A stretch of 16,744 nt of DNA from Micavibrio sp. UBA2020 (GCA_002334985.1 DDBY01000123.1:1-16744), one strand, 5' to 3'; numbered from the stretch's first letter, positions 6,533 to 14,840 are shown. The notes: generated from the letters alone by a model not told the origin. A program made the numbers and translations.

Positions 6533-7012
6533 ATGCGTCATGGTAATTCCGGCCGTAAACTCGGCGTCAAAACCCAACACCGTCGTGCGATGTTCGCGAA
6601 CATGGCTGCGGCTCTTATCAAGCACGAGCAAATCGTGACCACCCTGCCGAAGGCGAAAGAACTGCGCGGTTTCGTTGACCGCCTCATCACCCTCGGCAAA
6701 AAAGGTGGCCTTGCAAACCGCCGCCTGGCGATGTCCCGCCTGCGCGACGAAACACAAGTCAAAAAACTGTTCGACGTGCTTGGCGAACGTTATGCAGACC
6801 GCAACGGTGGTTACACCCGCGTGCTGAAAGCTGGCTTCCGCTACGGCGATAACGCGCCCCGCGCGATTATCGAGCTGGTTGACCGCGACCGCTCTGCCAA
6901 AGGCAAAGACAGCGGCCAGCAAGCCGTTGCCGACAACATGAAGGCAGCGCACGAAGCAGGCGAGCCGGTGAAAACCTCCAAGCCGAAAAAGAAAAAAGCC
7001 GTCGCCGGTTAA
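6533..7012 (+). CDS. rplQ: 50S ribosomal protein L17
   Basis: 159 residues; the conserved core is about 118 residues, with a C-terminal tail. L17 lies near the polypeptide exit tunnel of the large subunit. The start [20 protein letters not shown] matches the family's invariant N-terminus, followed by [20 protein letters not shown] (about 24-43). The region [20 protein letters not shown] (about 84-103) and the block ending [12 protein letters not shown] are typical. After about residue 120 comes a hydrophilic tail ending [13 protein letters not shown]. The start has AAGGAG 8 nt upstream. A strong intrinsic terminator 28 nt after the stop closes the operon. Confidence 0.97.
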   Translation: MRHGNSGRKLGVKTQHRRAMFANMAAALIKHEQIVTTLPKAKELRGFVDRLITLGKKGGLANRRLAMSRLRDETQVKKLFDVLGERYADRNGGYTRVLKAGFRYGDNAPRAIIELVDRDRSAKGKDSGQQAVADNMKAAHEAGEPVKTSKPKKKKAVAG

Positions 7013-7040
7013 TCTTCCGGACGGATTTTTAAAGAGCTAT

Positions 7041-7071
7041 AAAAAGGGCGGGTTTTTTACCCGCCCTTTTT
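7041..7071 (+). terminator. Intrinsic terminator after rplQ
   Basis: A perfect 13-bp stem pairs AAAAAGGGCGGGT (7041-7053) with ACCCGCCCTTTTT (7059-7071) around a loop of five T. The T-tract forms the end of the right arm, and the left arm begins with the matching A-tract, so the element could in principle work in both directions. It marks the end of the ribosomal/RNA polymerase operon. Confidence 0.92.
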
Positions 7072-7101
7072 CATTCCCGCCAAACGGGGGAGGTTTTTTT
7101 T

Positions 7102-7635
7102 ATGCCGCATTTTGACGCTGTGCATTTTGATATCCGGCAGGCCGCCGCGGCCGATGCGGCCGCCATTGCCGCCGTGCATGTCCAGAGCTGGCGGGAGAGC
7201 TATCAGGGTATCGTGCCGGAAAGCCATCTGGCGGGGCTTGACACGGCAGAGCGCACGCAGCGCTGGCTTGGACAGCTGGAAGCGCTCGAAAGCCCCTCGG
7301 CGGTCTTTACAGCCCTTCCTGCGGGCGGGGCAGGCGCGGCTTGCGGGTTTATCAGCTGCGGTGCTGCGCGGGAGCGGTTTGAGGGGTATGCGGGGGAGGT
7401 ATATGCCCTCTATCTGCTCAAATCCGCACAAGGGGGCGGGCTTGGCCGCCGTTTGTTCGACACGGCACGACAAAGCCTTGCCGCCTGTGGTATAAACGGC
7501 CTGTATCTTTGGGTGCTGAGGGATAATCCCGCGGCCGGTTTTTACCGGCATATCGGCGGGCGGGTGCTCGGGCGCAAGATGATAGATATCGGCGGCAAAC
7601 AGCTGGAAGAAACCGCCTATGGATGGGAGTGGTAA
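7102..7635 (+). CDS. GNAT-family N-acetyltransferase
   Basis: 177 residues, a single GNAT domain expected to transfer an acetyl group from acetyl-CoA to an amine. The substrate cannot be told from sequence. The N-terminal part has the SWRESYQGIVPESHLAGLD segment (about 29-47) seen in a common bacterial GNAT subfamily. The core strand EVYALYLL (99-106) leads into the acetyl-CoA pyrophosphate loop QGGGLGRRLFD (110-120, fitting Q/RxxGxG/A). LYLWVLRDNPAAGFYRHIGG (134-153) is the expected C-terminal GNAT pattern. ATG 7102 has GGGGGAGG (7086-7093) 8 nt upstream. It starts 30 nt after the rplQ terminator, so its own promoter must lie close by or depend on read-through; I see no convincing one. The protease gene begins 1 nt after its stop. 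Confidence 0.85.
   Translation: MPHFDAVHFDIRQAAAADAAAIAAVHVQSWRESYQGIVPESHLAGLDTAERTQRWLGQLEALESPSAVFTALPAGGAGAACGFISCGAARERFEGYAGEVYALYLLKSAQGGGLGRRLFDTARQSLAACGINGLYLWVLRDNPAAGFYRHIGGRVLGRKMIDIGGKQLEETAYGWEW
7625..7629 (+). promoter_or_regulatory. Shine-Dalgarno deciding the degQ-like gene start
   Basis: GGGAG lies 7 nt before ATG 7637. An in-frame ATG at 7619 lies inside the acetyltransferase gene, has no clear site of its own, and would put six extra residues before a normal signal peptide, so 7637 is preferred. Confidence 0.7.
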
Positions 7636-7636
7636 A

Positions 7637-9085
7637 ATGACAAAAGCCAAAAAACAAAACCTGCTTCTTTCGCTTTTCTCCGGCTTGCTGCTGGCGCTGG
7701 CTGCGGCTGTGCCGTCTTTGGCGCAGGAAGTGCCGCAGACGCGCGCGGATATCCAGATGAGCTTCGCGCCACTGGTCAAAAAAAGCGCGCCCGCCGTTGT
7801 GAACATTTACGCCAAGCGTGTGGTGCGCGAGCGCATGCGCGTTATCAGCCCGCTGTTCAACGACCCGTTTTTCGGCCAGTTTTTCGGTCAGGGCTTCGGC
7901 AACGACATGGGCGGGCCGGTGCGGGAGCGGATACAGAACTCCCTCGGCTCCGGCGTGATTGTTGACCCCGCGGGACAGATTGCGACGAACACGCATGTTA
8001 TCAAGGGCGCAACCGAAATCACCGTCGTGCTGCAAGACGGACGCGAATTTGATGCCGAAAAAGTTCTTGTCGATGAAAAAACAGATTTGGCCATTTTGCG
8101 CATCGACCCCAAAGGCGAAAAACTCGCCGCGCTGCCGCTGGCGGACAGCGACGCGATTGAGGTCGGCGACCTTGTGCTGGCCATCGGCAATCCCTTCGGC
8201 GTCGGGCAGACGGTGACCAGCGGCATCGTTTCCGCAACCGCACGCACGGGCATGGGCGGGTATATGGACTACCGCTATTTCATCCAGACCGATGCGGCCA
8301 TCAACCCCGGCAATTCCGGCGGTGCGTTGATTGACATGCAGGGACGCCTGATGGGTATCAATACCATGATTTTCACGCGCGATGGCGGCTCCGTCGGTAT
8401 TGGTTTTGCGGTGCCTGCGAATATGGTGCGCACGGTGATTGACGCATCCAACCGCGGCGGCAAACTGGTGCGCCCGTGGACAGGGCTTTCGGGGCAGCCG
8501 GTGACGTCGGATATGATGGCCACCCTCGGCCTTAACCGTGCGCGCGGGGCGCTGATTAACCGCGTCAACCCCAAGGGGCCGGCCGCAAAGGCGGGCATCC
8601 GGATTGGCGATGTTATTCTCAGCATCAACGGCCATGATATTCAGGACCCCGAAGCGCTCAAATTCCGCCTCGCCACGGTGCCTGTCGGCGGGGATATCCA
8701 TTTGATGGTATCGCGCGCGGGGAAATCGTTCGATGTGAAAATGAAAGCCGAAGCCGCGCCCGAAATACCGCCGCGCCAGGCGATGACCGTCAGCGGCAAT
8801 AATCCGCTTTCCGGCGCGACGCTGGGCAACCTGTCACCTGCACTCGCAGATGAAATCGACTTGCCGGACGACAGCGAGGGCGTTGCGGTGATAGAGGTCG
8901 CGGCGGGCACGCCCGCGGCACGTCTGGGCTTGCGCACGGGCGATATTATCCAGATGCTGAATGGCGCGGATATCCCGTCGATGACGGAGCTGAAGGCGGC
9001 GCTGGGCGCCTCCCAAAACATTCGCCGCTGGCAGGTGCAGCTGCGGCGCGGGGCACAGGTGATGAACCTGATGATTACGCTATGA
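7637..9085 (+). CDS. Periplasmic serine protease, DegQ/MucD (Do/HtrA) family
   Basis: 482 residues. HtrA-family proteases degrade or hold misfolded proteins in the periplasm. The signal peptide has a basic start (MTKAKKQ), a hydrophobic stretch to about residue 25 and a likely cleavage after SLA (27-29). The trypsin-like domain has the triad His120 (ATNTHVI), Asp150 (KTDLAIL) and Ser227 (NPGNSGGAL), all present. Two PDZ domains follow, at about 280-370 (KAGIRIGDVILSINGHDI) and about 392-482 (LGLRTGDIIQMLNGADI). The loop after the N-terminal strand is short, closer to DegQ/MucD than to DegP. The start lies 1 nt after the acetyltransferase stop, and the stop overlaps rarA by 4 nt (ATGA). The family is certain; the exact paralogue name is not. 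Confidence 0.94.
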   Translation: MTKAKKQNLLLSLFSGLLLALAAAVPSLAQEVPQTRADIQMSFAPLVKKSAPAVVNIYAKRVVRERMRVISPLFNDPFFGQFFGQGFGNDMGGPVRERIQNSLGSGVIVDPAGQIATNTHVIKGATEITVVLQDGREFDAEKVLVDEKTDLAILRIDPKGEKLAALPLADSDAIEVGDLVLAIGNPFGVGQTVTSGIVSATARTGMGGYMDYRYFIQTDAAINPGNSGGALIDMQGRLMGINTMIFTRDGGSVGIGFAVPANMVRTVIDASNRGGKLVRPWTGLSGQPVTSDMMATLGLNRARGALINRVNPKGPAAKAGIRIGDVILSINGHDIQDPEALKFRLATVPVGGDIHLMVSRAGKSFDVKMKAEAAPEIPPRQAMTVSGNNPLSGATLGNLSPALADEIDLPDDSEGVAVIEVAAGTPAARLGLRTGDIIQMLNGADIPSMTELKAALGASQNIRRWQVQLRRGAQVMNLMITL

Positions 9086-10407
9086 GCGGTCTTTTCGACA
9101 TACCCGCAGGCGATGCGGAAAGCGCGGCCAAATCCGCGCCGCGCCCGCTGGCAGACCTTTTGCGTCCGCAAAGCGTGGACGATGTCGTGGGGCAGGACCA
9201 TCTGCTGCATGACGCCGATGCGCCGCTGCGGCGCATGATTGATGCGGCGCGCATGTCGTCCATCATTTTCTGGGGGCCGCCCGGCTGCGGCAAGACCACG
9301 CTGGCGCGGCTTTTGGCGCAGCATACCGATTTGCATTTCGAAGCGATTTCCGCGATTTTTACGGGTGTTGCCGATTTGCGCAAGGTATTCGAAAGTGCGC
9401 AGCACCGCCGCCGCATGGGGCGGGGTACTTTGCTTTTTGTGGACGAAATCCACCGCTTTAACAAATCACAGCAGGACGCGTTTTTGCCGCATGTCGAGGA
9501 CGGCACCATCGTGCTGGTCGGCGCAACGACGGAAAACCCGTCGTTTGAATTGAACGCCGCGCTTTTGTCGCGCTGTCAGGTGCTGGTTCTGAAGCGGCTG
9601 GAAGGCGAAGCGCTCGAGACCCTGCTGCGCCGCGCCGAGCAACAAATGAACCGTCCGCTCCCCTTGATGCCGGAGGCACGCGCGGCGCTGGTGAATATGG
9701 CGGACGGCGACGGGCGTTATTTGCTCGGTCTGGCCGAACAGATTTTTCAGGTACAGAAAAAAGGCGCGCTTGATGTCGCGGCGCTGACCAAGCTGGTGCA
9801 AAAACGCGCCCCTCTCTACGACAAGGCGGACGACAGTCATTACAACCTTATCAGCGCGCTACATAAATCCGTGCGTGGCTCGGATGCCGATGCGGCGCTT
9901 TACTGGTTTTGCCGCATGCTGGAGGGGGGCGAAGACCCGCGTTATATCGCGCGCCGTATGGTGCGCATGGCGGTTGAAGACATCGGCCTTGCCGACCCGC
10001 AGGCAATGCCCGTGACGCTTTCGGCGTGGGATACATACGAGCGCCTCGGCAGTCCGGAGGGGGAATTGGCGCTGGCGCAGGCATTGGTTTATCTGGCCAC
10101 CGCGCCGAAATCGAATGCGGCCTATGTGGCGTATAAGGCGGCGAAATCGGCGGCGGCGGAAACAGGCTCCCTGATGCCGCCTGCGCATATTTTGAATGCG
10201 CCCACAAAATTGATGAAACAAATCGGCTATGGCCGCGATTATAACTACGACCACGACACGGCAGAGGGATTTTCGGGGCAAAACTATTTCCCAGACGACA
10301 TGCCGCGCCAGCGTTTTTATGCGCCGGTCGAGCGCGGGTTCGAACGTGAACTGAAAAAACGCATCGAATACTGGGACAAGCTTCGCCGTGACAAGGGGGG
10401 CGCATGA
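9082..10407 (+). CDS. rarA: Replication-associated recombination protein A (AAA+ ATPase, MgsA/RarA)
   Basis: 441 residues, full length. RarA/MgsA (Mgs1/WRNIP1 in eukaryotes) is a clamp-loader-like ATPase acting at stalled replication forks. Motifs: an N-terminal PLADLLRPQSVDDVVGQDHL (22-41), Walker A GPPGCGKT (65-72), Walker B TLLFVDEIHRF (116-126), sensor-1 region GATTENPSFE (147-156) and arginine finger LLSRCQV (161-167). The C-terminal tetramerisation region carries ALHKSVRGSDADAALYW and NAPTKLMKQIGYG, ending in the FYAPVERGFE segment typical of the family. It starts inside the stop of the protease gene (ATGA) without a strong Shine-Dalgarno, implying translational coupling, and overlaps crcB by 4 nt. 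Confidence 0.96.
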   Translation: MSGLFDIPAGDAESAAKSAPRPLADLLRPQSVDDVVGQDHLLHDADAPLRRMIDAARMSSIIFWGPPGCGKTTLARLLAQHTDLHFEAISAIFTGVADLRKVFESAQHRRRMGRGTLLFVDEIHRFNKSQQDAFLPHVEDGTIVLVGATTENPSFELNAALLSRCQVLVLKRLEGEALETLLRRAEQQMNRPLPLMPEARAALVNMADGDGRYLLGLAEQIFQVQKKGALDVAALTKLVQKRAPLYDKADDSHYNLISALHKSVRGSDADAALYWFCRMLEGGEDPRYIARRMVRMAVEDIGLADPQAMPVTLSAWDTYERLGSPEGELALAQALVYLATAPKSNAAYVAYKAAKSAAAETGSLMPPAHILNAPTKLMKQIGYGRDYNYDHDTAEGFSGQNYFPDDMPRQRFYAPVERGFERELKKRIEYWDKLRRDKGGA

Positions 10408-10784
10408 ATATAGCGCTGGCTATTTTCGCGGGCGGCGGCATTGGCGCTGTCATGCGGCATTTTTTTGTTGTGGGGGAAATGCGCCTGTTCGGGCCGTCGT
10501 TTGCCTATGCGACGTTTGCGGTGAATGTTATCGGCTGCCTGATAATCGGCGCGGTGATTGAATATTTCGCGCTCAAGGGGCAGGCGTCTTCTGAAATGCG
10601 CGCGTTTTTGACCACGGGCGTTCTGGGCGGCTTTACCACGTTTTCGGCCTTTTCGGTCGAAGTTTTGAAACTGGCCGAAACCGGCCATATTGTGGCGGCG
10701 GGGCTTTATGCGCTGGCGTCGGTTGTTTTTTGCGTCGCGGGCGTGTTCGGCGGCGTTTATATCATGCGCGGGGTTATCGGCTGA
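10404..10784 (+). CDS. crcB: Fluoride ion channel CrcB/Fluc
   Basis: 126 residues, standard length, with four hydrophobic segments (about 3-22, 32-55, 68-88, 98-122). Fluc proteins form dual-topology dimers in the inner membrane and export fluoride. Diagnostic motifs are GGGIGAVMRHF (10-20), the pore asparagine in FAVNVIGCLIIG (38-49; Asn41) and GVLGGFTTFSAFSVE (72-86), with the TTFS element that lines the pore and Na+ site. The family usually has TTFSTF; here it is TTFSAF. There is no room for a fluoride riboswitch directly upstream: the ATG overlaps the rarA stop (ATGA), so expression is tied to the operon. Confidence 0.95.
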   Translation: MNIALAIFAGGGIGAVMRHFFVVGEMRLFGPSFAYATFAVNVIGCLIIGAVIEYFALKGQASSEMRAFLTTGVLGGFTTFSAFSVEVLKLAETGHIVAAGLYALASVVFCVAGVFGGVYIMRGVIG

Positions 10785-11779
10785 TGTCTGAACAGAATAA
10801 CAATATTATCGTTATCGGTGAAAACGACGACGGGCAGCGCCTTGACCGCTGGCTGAAGAAAAAATTCCCGCATCTCAGCTTCGGCGATACGCAGAAAATC
10901 CTGCGTACGGGGCAATTGCGTATCGACGGCAAACGCGCCAAGGGCGATGCGCGTCTCAGCGAAGGGCAATCCGTGCGCCTGCCGCCGCAACTGTTTTTTG
11001 AAGATGCACCCGCTAAAAAACAAAAACAGGTATCCGAAAAAGACGCCGCGTTTTTGAAATCCATCATTCTTTACGAAGATGCCTATCTGATTGCCATCAA
11101 CAAGCCCGCAGGTCTTGCATCGCAGGGCGGGTCGAAGGTCGGCAAGAATGTCGATGACATGATGCTTGCGCTGGCTGACAAAAGCGGGCACAAGCCGCAT
11201 CTGGTGCACCGTCTTGATAAAGACACCACGGGCGTGATGCTTTTGGCGAAAAACCCCAAAACCGCACGCGCGCTGGGCGATATGTTCAAAGGCCGCGATT
11301 TGCGCAAATACTACTGGGCGATTACGGCGCCGACGCCGGAAATGTATCAGGGTAAAATCAAAAGCTCCCTCGCCAAGGTCAAAGAGGGCGGGGAGGAGCG
11401 TGTGCGCGCCGTCGATGACGAAGACGGCAAGATGGCGCTGACGTTCTACACGGTGCTGGAGAACGCAGGGCGCGACGTGGCGCTGGTCGCGTTCTGGCCG
11501 CGCACCGGACGCATGCACCAGATACGCGTGCATGCGGCGGAAATGGGCTGCCCGCTGTTGGGTGATTTCAAATACGACCCCGCGCAGACGCTGCTGTCCG
11601 AAAACCCCGATTTGCCGGAGGCGCTGCATTTGCATGCGCGCCGCCTGATATTCCGCCATCCCGTGACGAACAAAAAAATCGACATCACGGCGCCTGTCGG
11701 GCCGGACATGAAAAAAACGCTCAAATATTTCGGCTTCCCCGACAACGCCAAAGGCGACCCGTTCGAGGATATCGAATAA
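10784..11779 (+). CDS. 23S rRNA pseudouridine synthase, RluC-like (RluA family)
   Basis: 331 residues from ATG 10784, which shares one base with the crcB stop (TGATG); a longer frame into crcB is not credible. RluA-family enzymes convert uridines to pseudouridine, and RluC acts on 23S rRNA. An N-terminal S4 RNA-binding domain spans about 18-70 (RLDRWLKKKFPHLSFGDTQK). The catalytic domain starts with AINKPAGLASQGG (104-116). The active-site motif HRLDKDTTGVMLLAK (142-156) holds catalytic Asp145. TGRMHQIRVHAAEMGCPLLG is the conserved third motif. The domain layout favours RluC over RluD, but the target sites cannot be read from sequence. It overlaps the ATP12 gene by one base (TAATG). Confidence 0.9.
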   Translation: MSEQNNNIIVIGENDDGQRLDRWLKKKFPHLSFGDTQKILRTGQLRIDGKRAKGDARLSEGQSVRLPPQLFFEDAPAKKQKQVSEKDAAFLKSIILYEDAYLIAINKPAGLASQGGSKVGKNVDDMMLALADKSGHKPHLVHRLDKDTTGVMLLAKNPKTARALGDMFKGRDLRKYYWAITAPTPEMYQGKIKSSLAKVKEGGEERVRAVDDEDGKMALTFYTVLENAGRDVALVAFWPRTGRMHQIRVHAAEMGCPLLGDFKYDPAQTLLSENPDLPEALHLHARRLIFRHPVTNKKIDITAPVGPDMKKTLKYFGFPDNAKGDPFEDIE

Positions 11780-12498
11780 TGAAAAAATTCTACAAACAGG
11801 CGCAGGGCGGCACCGCCCCCGGCGGCTATACAGTGCGCCTGGACGGGCAGACGCTGCGCACGCCGCTTAGGCATCCGGTGCTTGTTCCCTCGGCTGCGCT
11901 GGCGGCGGCGATGGCGGCGGAGTGGGATGCGCAAGACGGGGAGATTGTCACCGCCAGCATGCCACTGACGCAGCTTGTTTGCACCATGATAGACAAGGCA
12001 GACAGCCACGAGCGCGCGGATATGAACGCGGAGATTGTCAAATACGCCTCATCCGACCTTGTGTGCTATCTGGCGCTTAATCCGGCGGAGCTGGTTGCGC
12101 GGCAGGAAAACCTCTGGCATCCGCTTTTGGGATGGTTGCAGGATGAATACGGCGTTGTTCTGCAGCCGGTCAAGGGTATCCAGTATGTGGAGCAGCCCGC
12201 GGATTCTCTCAAAAAAATAGCTGATATTGTTGCAAATCTTGATGCCGCGCGTTTTACAGCGGCACAGGTGGTGACGGGCGTGACGGGCTCTGCCGTTATC
12301 GCGCTTTGCATGGCGGCGGGGCGGATTGGCGCGGCGCAAGCCTATGACGCCGCAGCGGTGGATGAAATTTTCCAGCTGGAAAAATGGGGCGAAGATGCTA
12401 TCGCGCGCAAAAGGCTCGAACGTATCGAGGGTGAACTGACCGCCGTTGAAAAATTCCTGTTCCTGATGAAGGGGGGCGAAGCTACAGCCAGCGCGTAA
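11779..12498 (+). CDS. ATP12 family F1-ATPase assembly chaperone
   Basis: 239 residues. ATP12 binds the alpha subunit of F1-ATP synthase before assembly; the family is confined mainly to mitochondria and alphaproteobacteria, so it is a lineage marker here. Family features are KKFYKQA at the N-terminus, GGYTVRLDGQTLRTPLRHPV (15-34), the AAEWDAQDGEI motif (46-56), MPLTQLV (61-67), SDLVCYLA (92-99), and the C-terminal EIFQLEKWGEDAIARKR (196-212). Differences from the usual pattern are CYLA instead of CYRA and WHPLLGW instead of WDPLLDW, suggesting a divergent lineage. The stop lies 17 nt inside the convergent membrane-protein gene. In many alphaproteobacteria a HAD phosphatase separates rluC and atp12; it is absent here. 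Confidence 0.92.
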   Translation: MKKFYKQAQGGTAPGGYTVRLDGQTLRTPLRHPVLVPSAALAAAMAAEWDAQDGEIVTASMPLTQLVCTMIDKADSHERADMNAEIVKYASSDLVCYLALNPAELVARQENLWHPLLGWLQDEYGVVLQPVKGIQYVEQPADSLKKIADIVANLDAARFTAAQVVTGVTGSAVIALCMAAGRIGAAQAYDAAAVDEIFQLEKWGEDAIARKRLERIEGELTAVEKFLFLMKGGEATASA

Positions 12499-12997
12499 CT
12501 TCGGGCACGGCTTCGTTCTTGCGCAGGTGATAAAGGCCGATAAAACAGCGCACCGACCACCACAGCGCGAAAACACCCAGCATGGTGAGCGTGGAGAAGA
12601 ATATCATGCGCTCGTTGCTTTCGTAGGCCAGTTTCATCAGAACCATGACGTCTTTTTCGCCTTCGTACATCGCGGCGTACATCGGCTGCAAATCAACAAA
12701 AAGCCCTTGAAAAATAGACAGCGCGATGGTGGCGACGGGCAGATATACCGCGCCGCCAATCCAGAAGCTGCGGGTCATCCAGCGGTAATGGCTTTCAAGC
12801 CATGTGTCTTTCAGTTCCTTGCGTTTGATATAGGCATAGACAACCGCGCATAAAATCGCGACGGAGGCGGGCGCGATGGTGACAAGCATAAATTGCCCTG
12901 CCATGCCCGCCATCAGGACGATATAAACGAACTGCGTGATTTTTTTCATTTCCGTCATATCGACGGGGGCGGGTGTTTGCGCGGCGGGCGTGCTCAT
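12482..12997 (-). CDS. Four-helix membrane protein, DUF4870/Tic20-like (function unknown)
   Basis: 171 residues from ATG 12997; a TTG five codons upstream is possible but the ATG has GGAAGGAAG just ahead. Predicted hydrophobic segments are about 22-42, 44-58, 78-101 and 130-157. A Pro/Ala/Thr-rich, probably disordered N-terminus precedes them. The conserved-looking motif TWLESHYRWMTRSFWIGG (65-82), plus a last helix with LWWSVRCFIGLYHL and the end VPEVTRW, resembles small proteobacterial membrane proteins with a W..SH.RW..R.FW pattern. I assign that similarity from memory. It begins 1 nt after the mutL stop, so translation is probably coupled to mutL, and its 3' end overlaps the ATP12 gene tail to tail by 17 bp. 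No function can be assigned. Confidence 0.75.
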   Translation of the reverse strand: MSTPAAQTPAPVDMTEMKKITQFVYIVLMAGMAGQFMLVTIAPASVAILCAVVYAYIKRKELKDTWLESHYRWMTRSFWIGGAVYLPVATIALSIFQGLFVDLQPMYAAMYEGEKDVMVLMKLAYESNERMIFFSTLTMLGVFALWWSVRCFIGLYHLRKNEAVPEVTRWL

Positions 12998-12998
12998 G

Positions 12999-14840
12999 TC
13001 ACTTCCTTCCAAACAGTTTTTCGATGTCGCCGAGTTTCAGCTCGACATAGGTCGGGCGGCCGTGGTTGCACTGGCCGGCATGGGGTGTCTGTTCCATCTG
13101 GCGGAGTAGCGCGTTCATTTCATCCGCTGTCAGGCGGCGGCCGGAGCGCACGGAGCCGTGGCAGGCCATGGTGGAGCAGACTTCATAAAGCTTTTCGCGC
13201 AAAGGCTCCGCTGTGCCATATCCCGCGATGTCATCGGCCAGCTCGCGCACGAGTTTTTGTACGTCCGTACCGCCCAGAAGCGCGGGCACTTCCTGCACGG
13301 CAACGGCATTGCCGCCGAAACTTTCGAGGGAAAGGCCCAGCTCGGCCAGTTCGTCCTTGCGCTCCAGCAATGCTTCGGCGGCGCGCGCGTCCAGCTCGAC
13401 TACTTCGGGCAGCAAAAGCGCCTGACGCGCAATGCCGCCGGATTCAAGCGCGGCTTTCATTTTTTCGTACACGATACGCTCATGCGCCGCGTGCTGGTCA
13501 ACGAGGACGAGGCCATTGCGGGTTTGCGCGACGATGTAGTTTTCATGTATTTGCGCACAGGCCGCGCCAAGCGGGTGTTCCAGCGTTTCCTGCGCGGGTG
13601 GTGCCACCACATGCAGGCGCGCGGAGGGGGCGGACGGCATATCCGGCAGCTCCGGCGTGCGCGCGGCGAAGGCCGTGCCGCTATAGGGCGCGCCCTCAAG
13701 CCCTTTGAGGTGCTTGTATCCTGCGCTTTGCTGGCGGTATTCGCCATCCCACAGCGTATTTCCGCCGGCAGGTGCGGCGGGGTGTGTCTGGAAAGCTTGC
13801 AGCGTTTCCTGCGCAACGGTGGTCGAGGCCAGATGCCCCGCATCGGCGAGCGCGTGTTTCAGCCCGCCAACGATAAGGCCGCGCACAATCGCGCCATCCT
13901 GAAAACGTACTTCGGATTTGGCGGGGTGCACGTTGACATCGACCTGTTCGGGCGGCACGTCCAGAAACAGGCACAGCATCGGGTGGCGGCCATAGGCGAG
14001 GAAATCGGCATAGGCGCCGCGTACCGCACCTATAATCTGCTTGTCGCGCACGGGGCGGCCGTTGACAAAGAAATGCTGGTATTGCGCCGTGCCGCGGTTC
14101 AGCGTCGGCAGGCTGGCGTAACCGCTGAGTTTAATATCGCCGCGCTCCGCATGGATACGCAGCGCGTTTTCGGCGAAATCGCGCCCCATAATCTGGCGCA
14201 GGCGGTCAAGACGGCGGGTGAACAAATCCCCCTTGGCGGCGGGCAAATCCATCACTTCACGCTCGTCACTGAGCATGCGGAAATGAATGTCGGGATAGGC
14301 CATCGCCAGATGTTCCAGCACATCGCGCACGCCCTGCATTTCGGTGCGCGGCGATTTCAGGAATTTCAGACGCGCGGGCGTGGCGTAGAAAAGATCGCGC
14401 ACTTCGATTTTCGTGCCCTGCGACAGCGCGGCGGGGGCGACGGGGTGCTTGCGTCCGGCATCGACCACAATGACCGATGCGCCGTCGTCCGGCTGGCTGC
14501 GCGGGCGGCTGGTGATGCTAAGGCGGCTGACGGCGCCGATGGATGGCAGCGCTTCGCCGCGAAAGCCGAGCGACTGGATATGCACGAGGTCATCATCCGG
14601 CAGTTTCGATGTCGCATGGCGGTCAACCGCCATGGCCAGTTCGTCTGCCGTCATGCCGATGCCATCGTCGGTGACGGCAATCAAACTGGCGCCGCCATCG
14701 CGGATAACGACTTCGATGCGCGCGGCACCCGCGTCAATCGCGTTTTCCACCAATTCCTTGACGGCGGCGGCGGGGCGCTCGATAACTTCGCCGGCGGCGA
14801 TTTGGTTAATCAGCGTATCTGGCAGATGGCGTATGGGCAT
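12999..14840 (-). CDS. mutL: DNA mismatch repair protein MutL (endonuclease type)
   Basis: 613 residues. MutL links MutS mismatch recognition to strand incision. The N-terminal GHKL ATPase has IAAGEVIERPAAAVKELVEN (14-33), ENAIDAG (32-38), DDGIGM (58-63) and GFRGEALPSIGAVS (92-105). The transducer domain has VDVNVHPAKSEVRF (300-313). A Pro/Ala-rich linker spans about 340-425. The C-terminal domain contains the metal-binding endonuclease motif DQHAAHERIVYE (448-459, DQHAx2Ex4E), ACHGSVRSG (559-567) and CNHGRPT (591-597). This fits MutH-independent mismatch repair, as in most bacteria outside the enterics. The start ATG has only a weak ribosome-binding site. The stop is 1 nt from the next gene's ATG. 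The upstream pentapeptide gene ends 73 nt away on the same strand. Confidence 0.97.
   Translation of the reverse strand: MPIRHLPDTLINQIAAGEVIERPAAAVKELVENAIDAGAARIEVVIRDGGASLIAVTDDGIGMTADELAMAVDRHATSKLPDDDLVHIQSLGFRGEALPSIGAVSRLSITSRPRSQPDDGASVIVVDAGRKHPVAPAALSQGTKIEVRDLFYATPARLKFLKSPRTEMQGVRDVLEHLAMAYPDIHFRMLSDEREVMDLPAAKGDLFTRRLDRLRQIMGRDFAENALRIHAERGDIKLSGYASLPTLNRGTAQYQHFFVNGRPVRDKQIIGAVRGAYADFLAYGRHPMLCLFLDVPPEQVDVNVHPAKSEVRFQDGAIVRGLIVGGLKHALADAGHLASTTVAQETLQAFQTHPAAPAGGNTLWDGEYRQQSAGYKHLKGLEGAPYSGTAFAARTPELPDMPSAPSARLHVVAPPAQETLEHPLGAACAQIHENYIVAQTRNGLVLVDQHAAHERIVYEKMKAALESGGIARQALLLPEVVELDARAAEALLERKDELAELGLSLESFGGNAVAVQEVPALLGGTDVQKLVRELADDIAGYGTAEPLREKLYEVCSTMACHGSVRSGRRLTADEMNALLRQMEQTPHAGQCNHGRPTYVELKLGDIEKLFGRK

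Noticed and set aside
7015..7043. TATAAA at 7038-7043 as the promoter of the acetyltransferase operon
   Set aside because: The sequence at -35 (TTCCGG) is poor and the transcript would begin inside the rplQ terminator stem.
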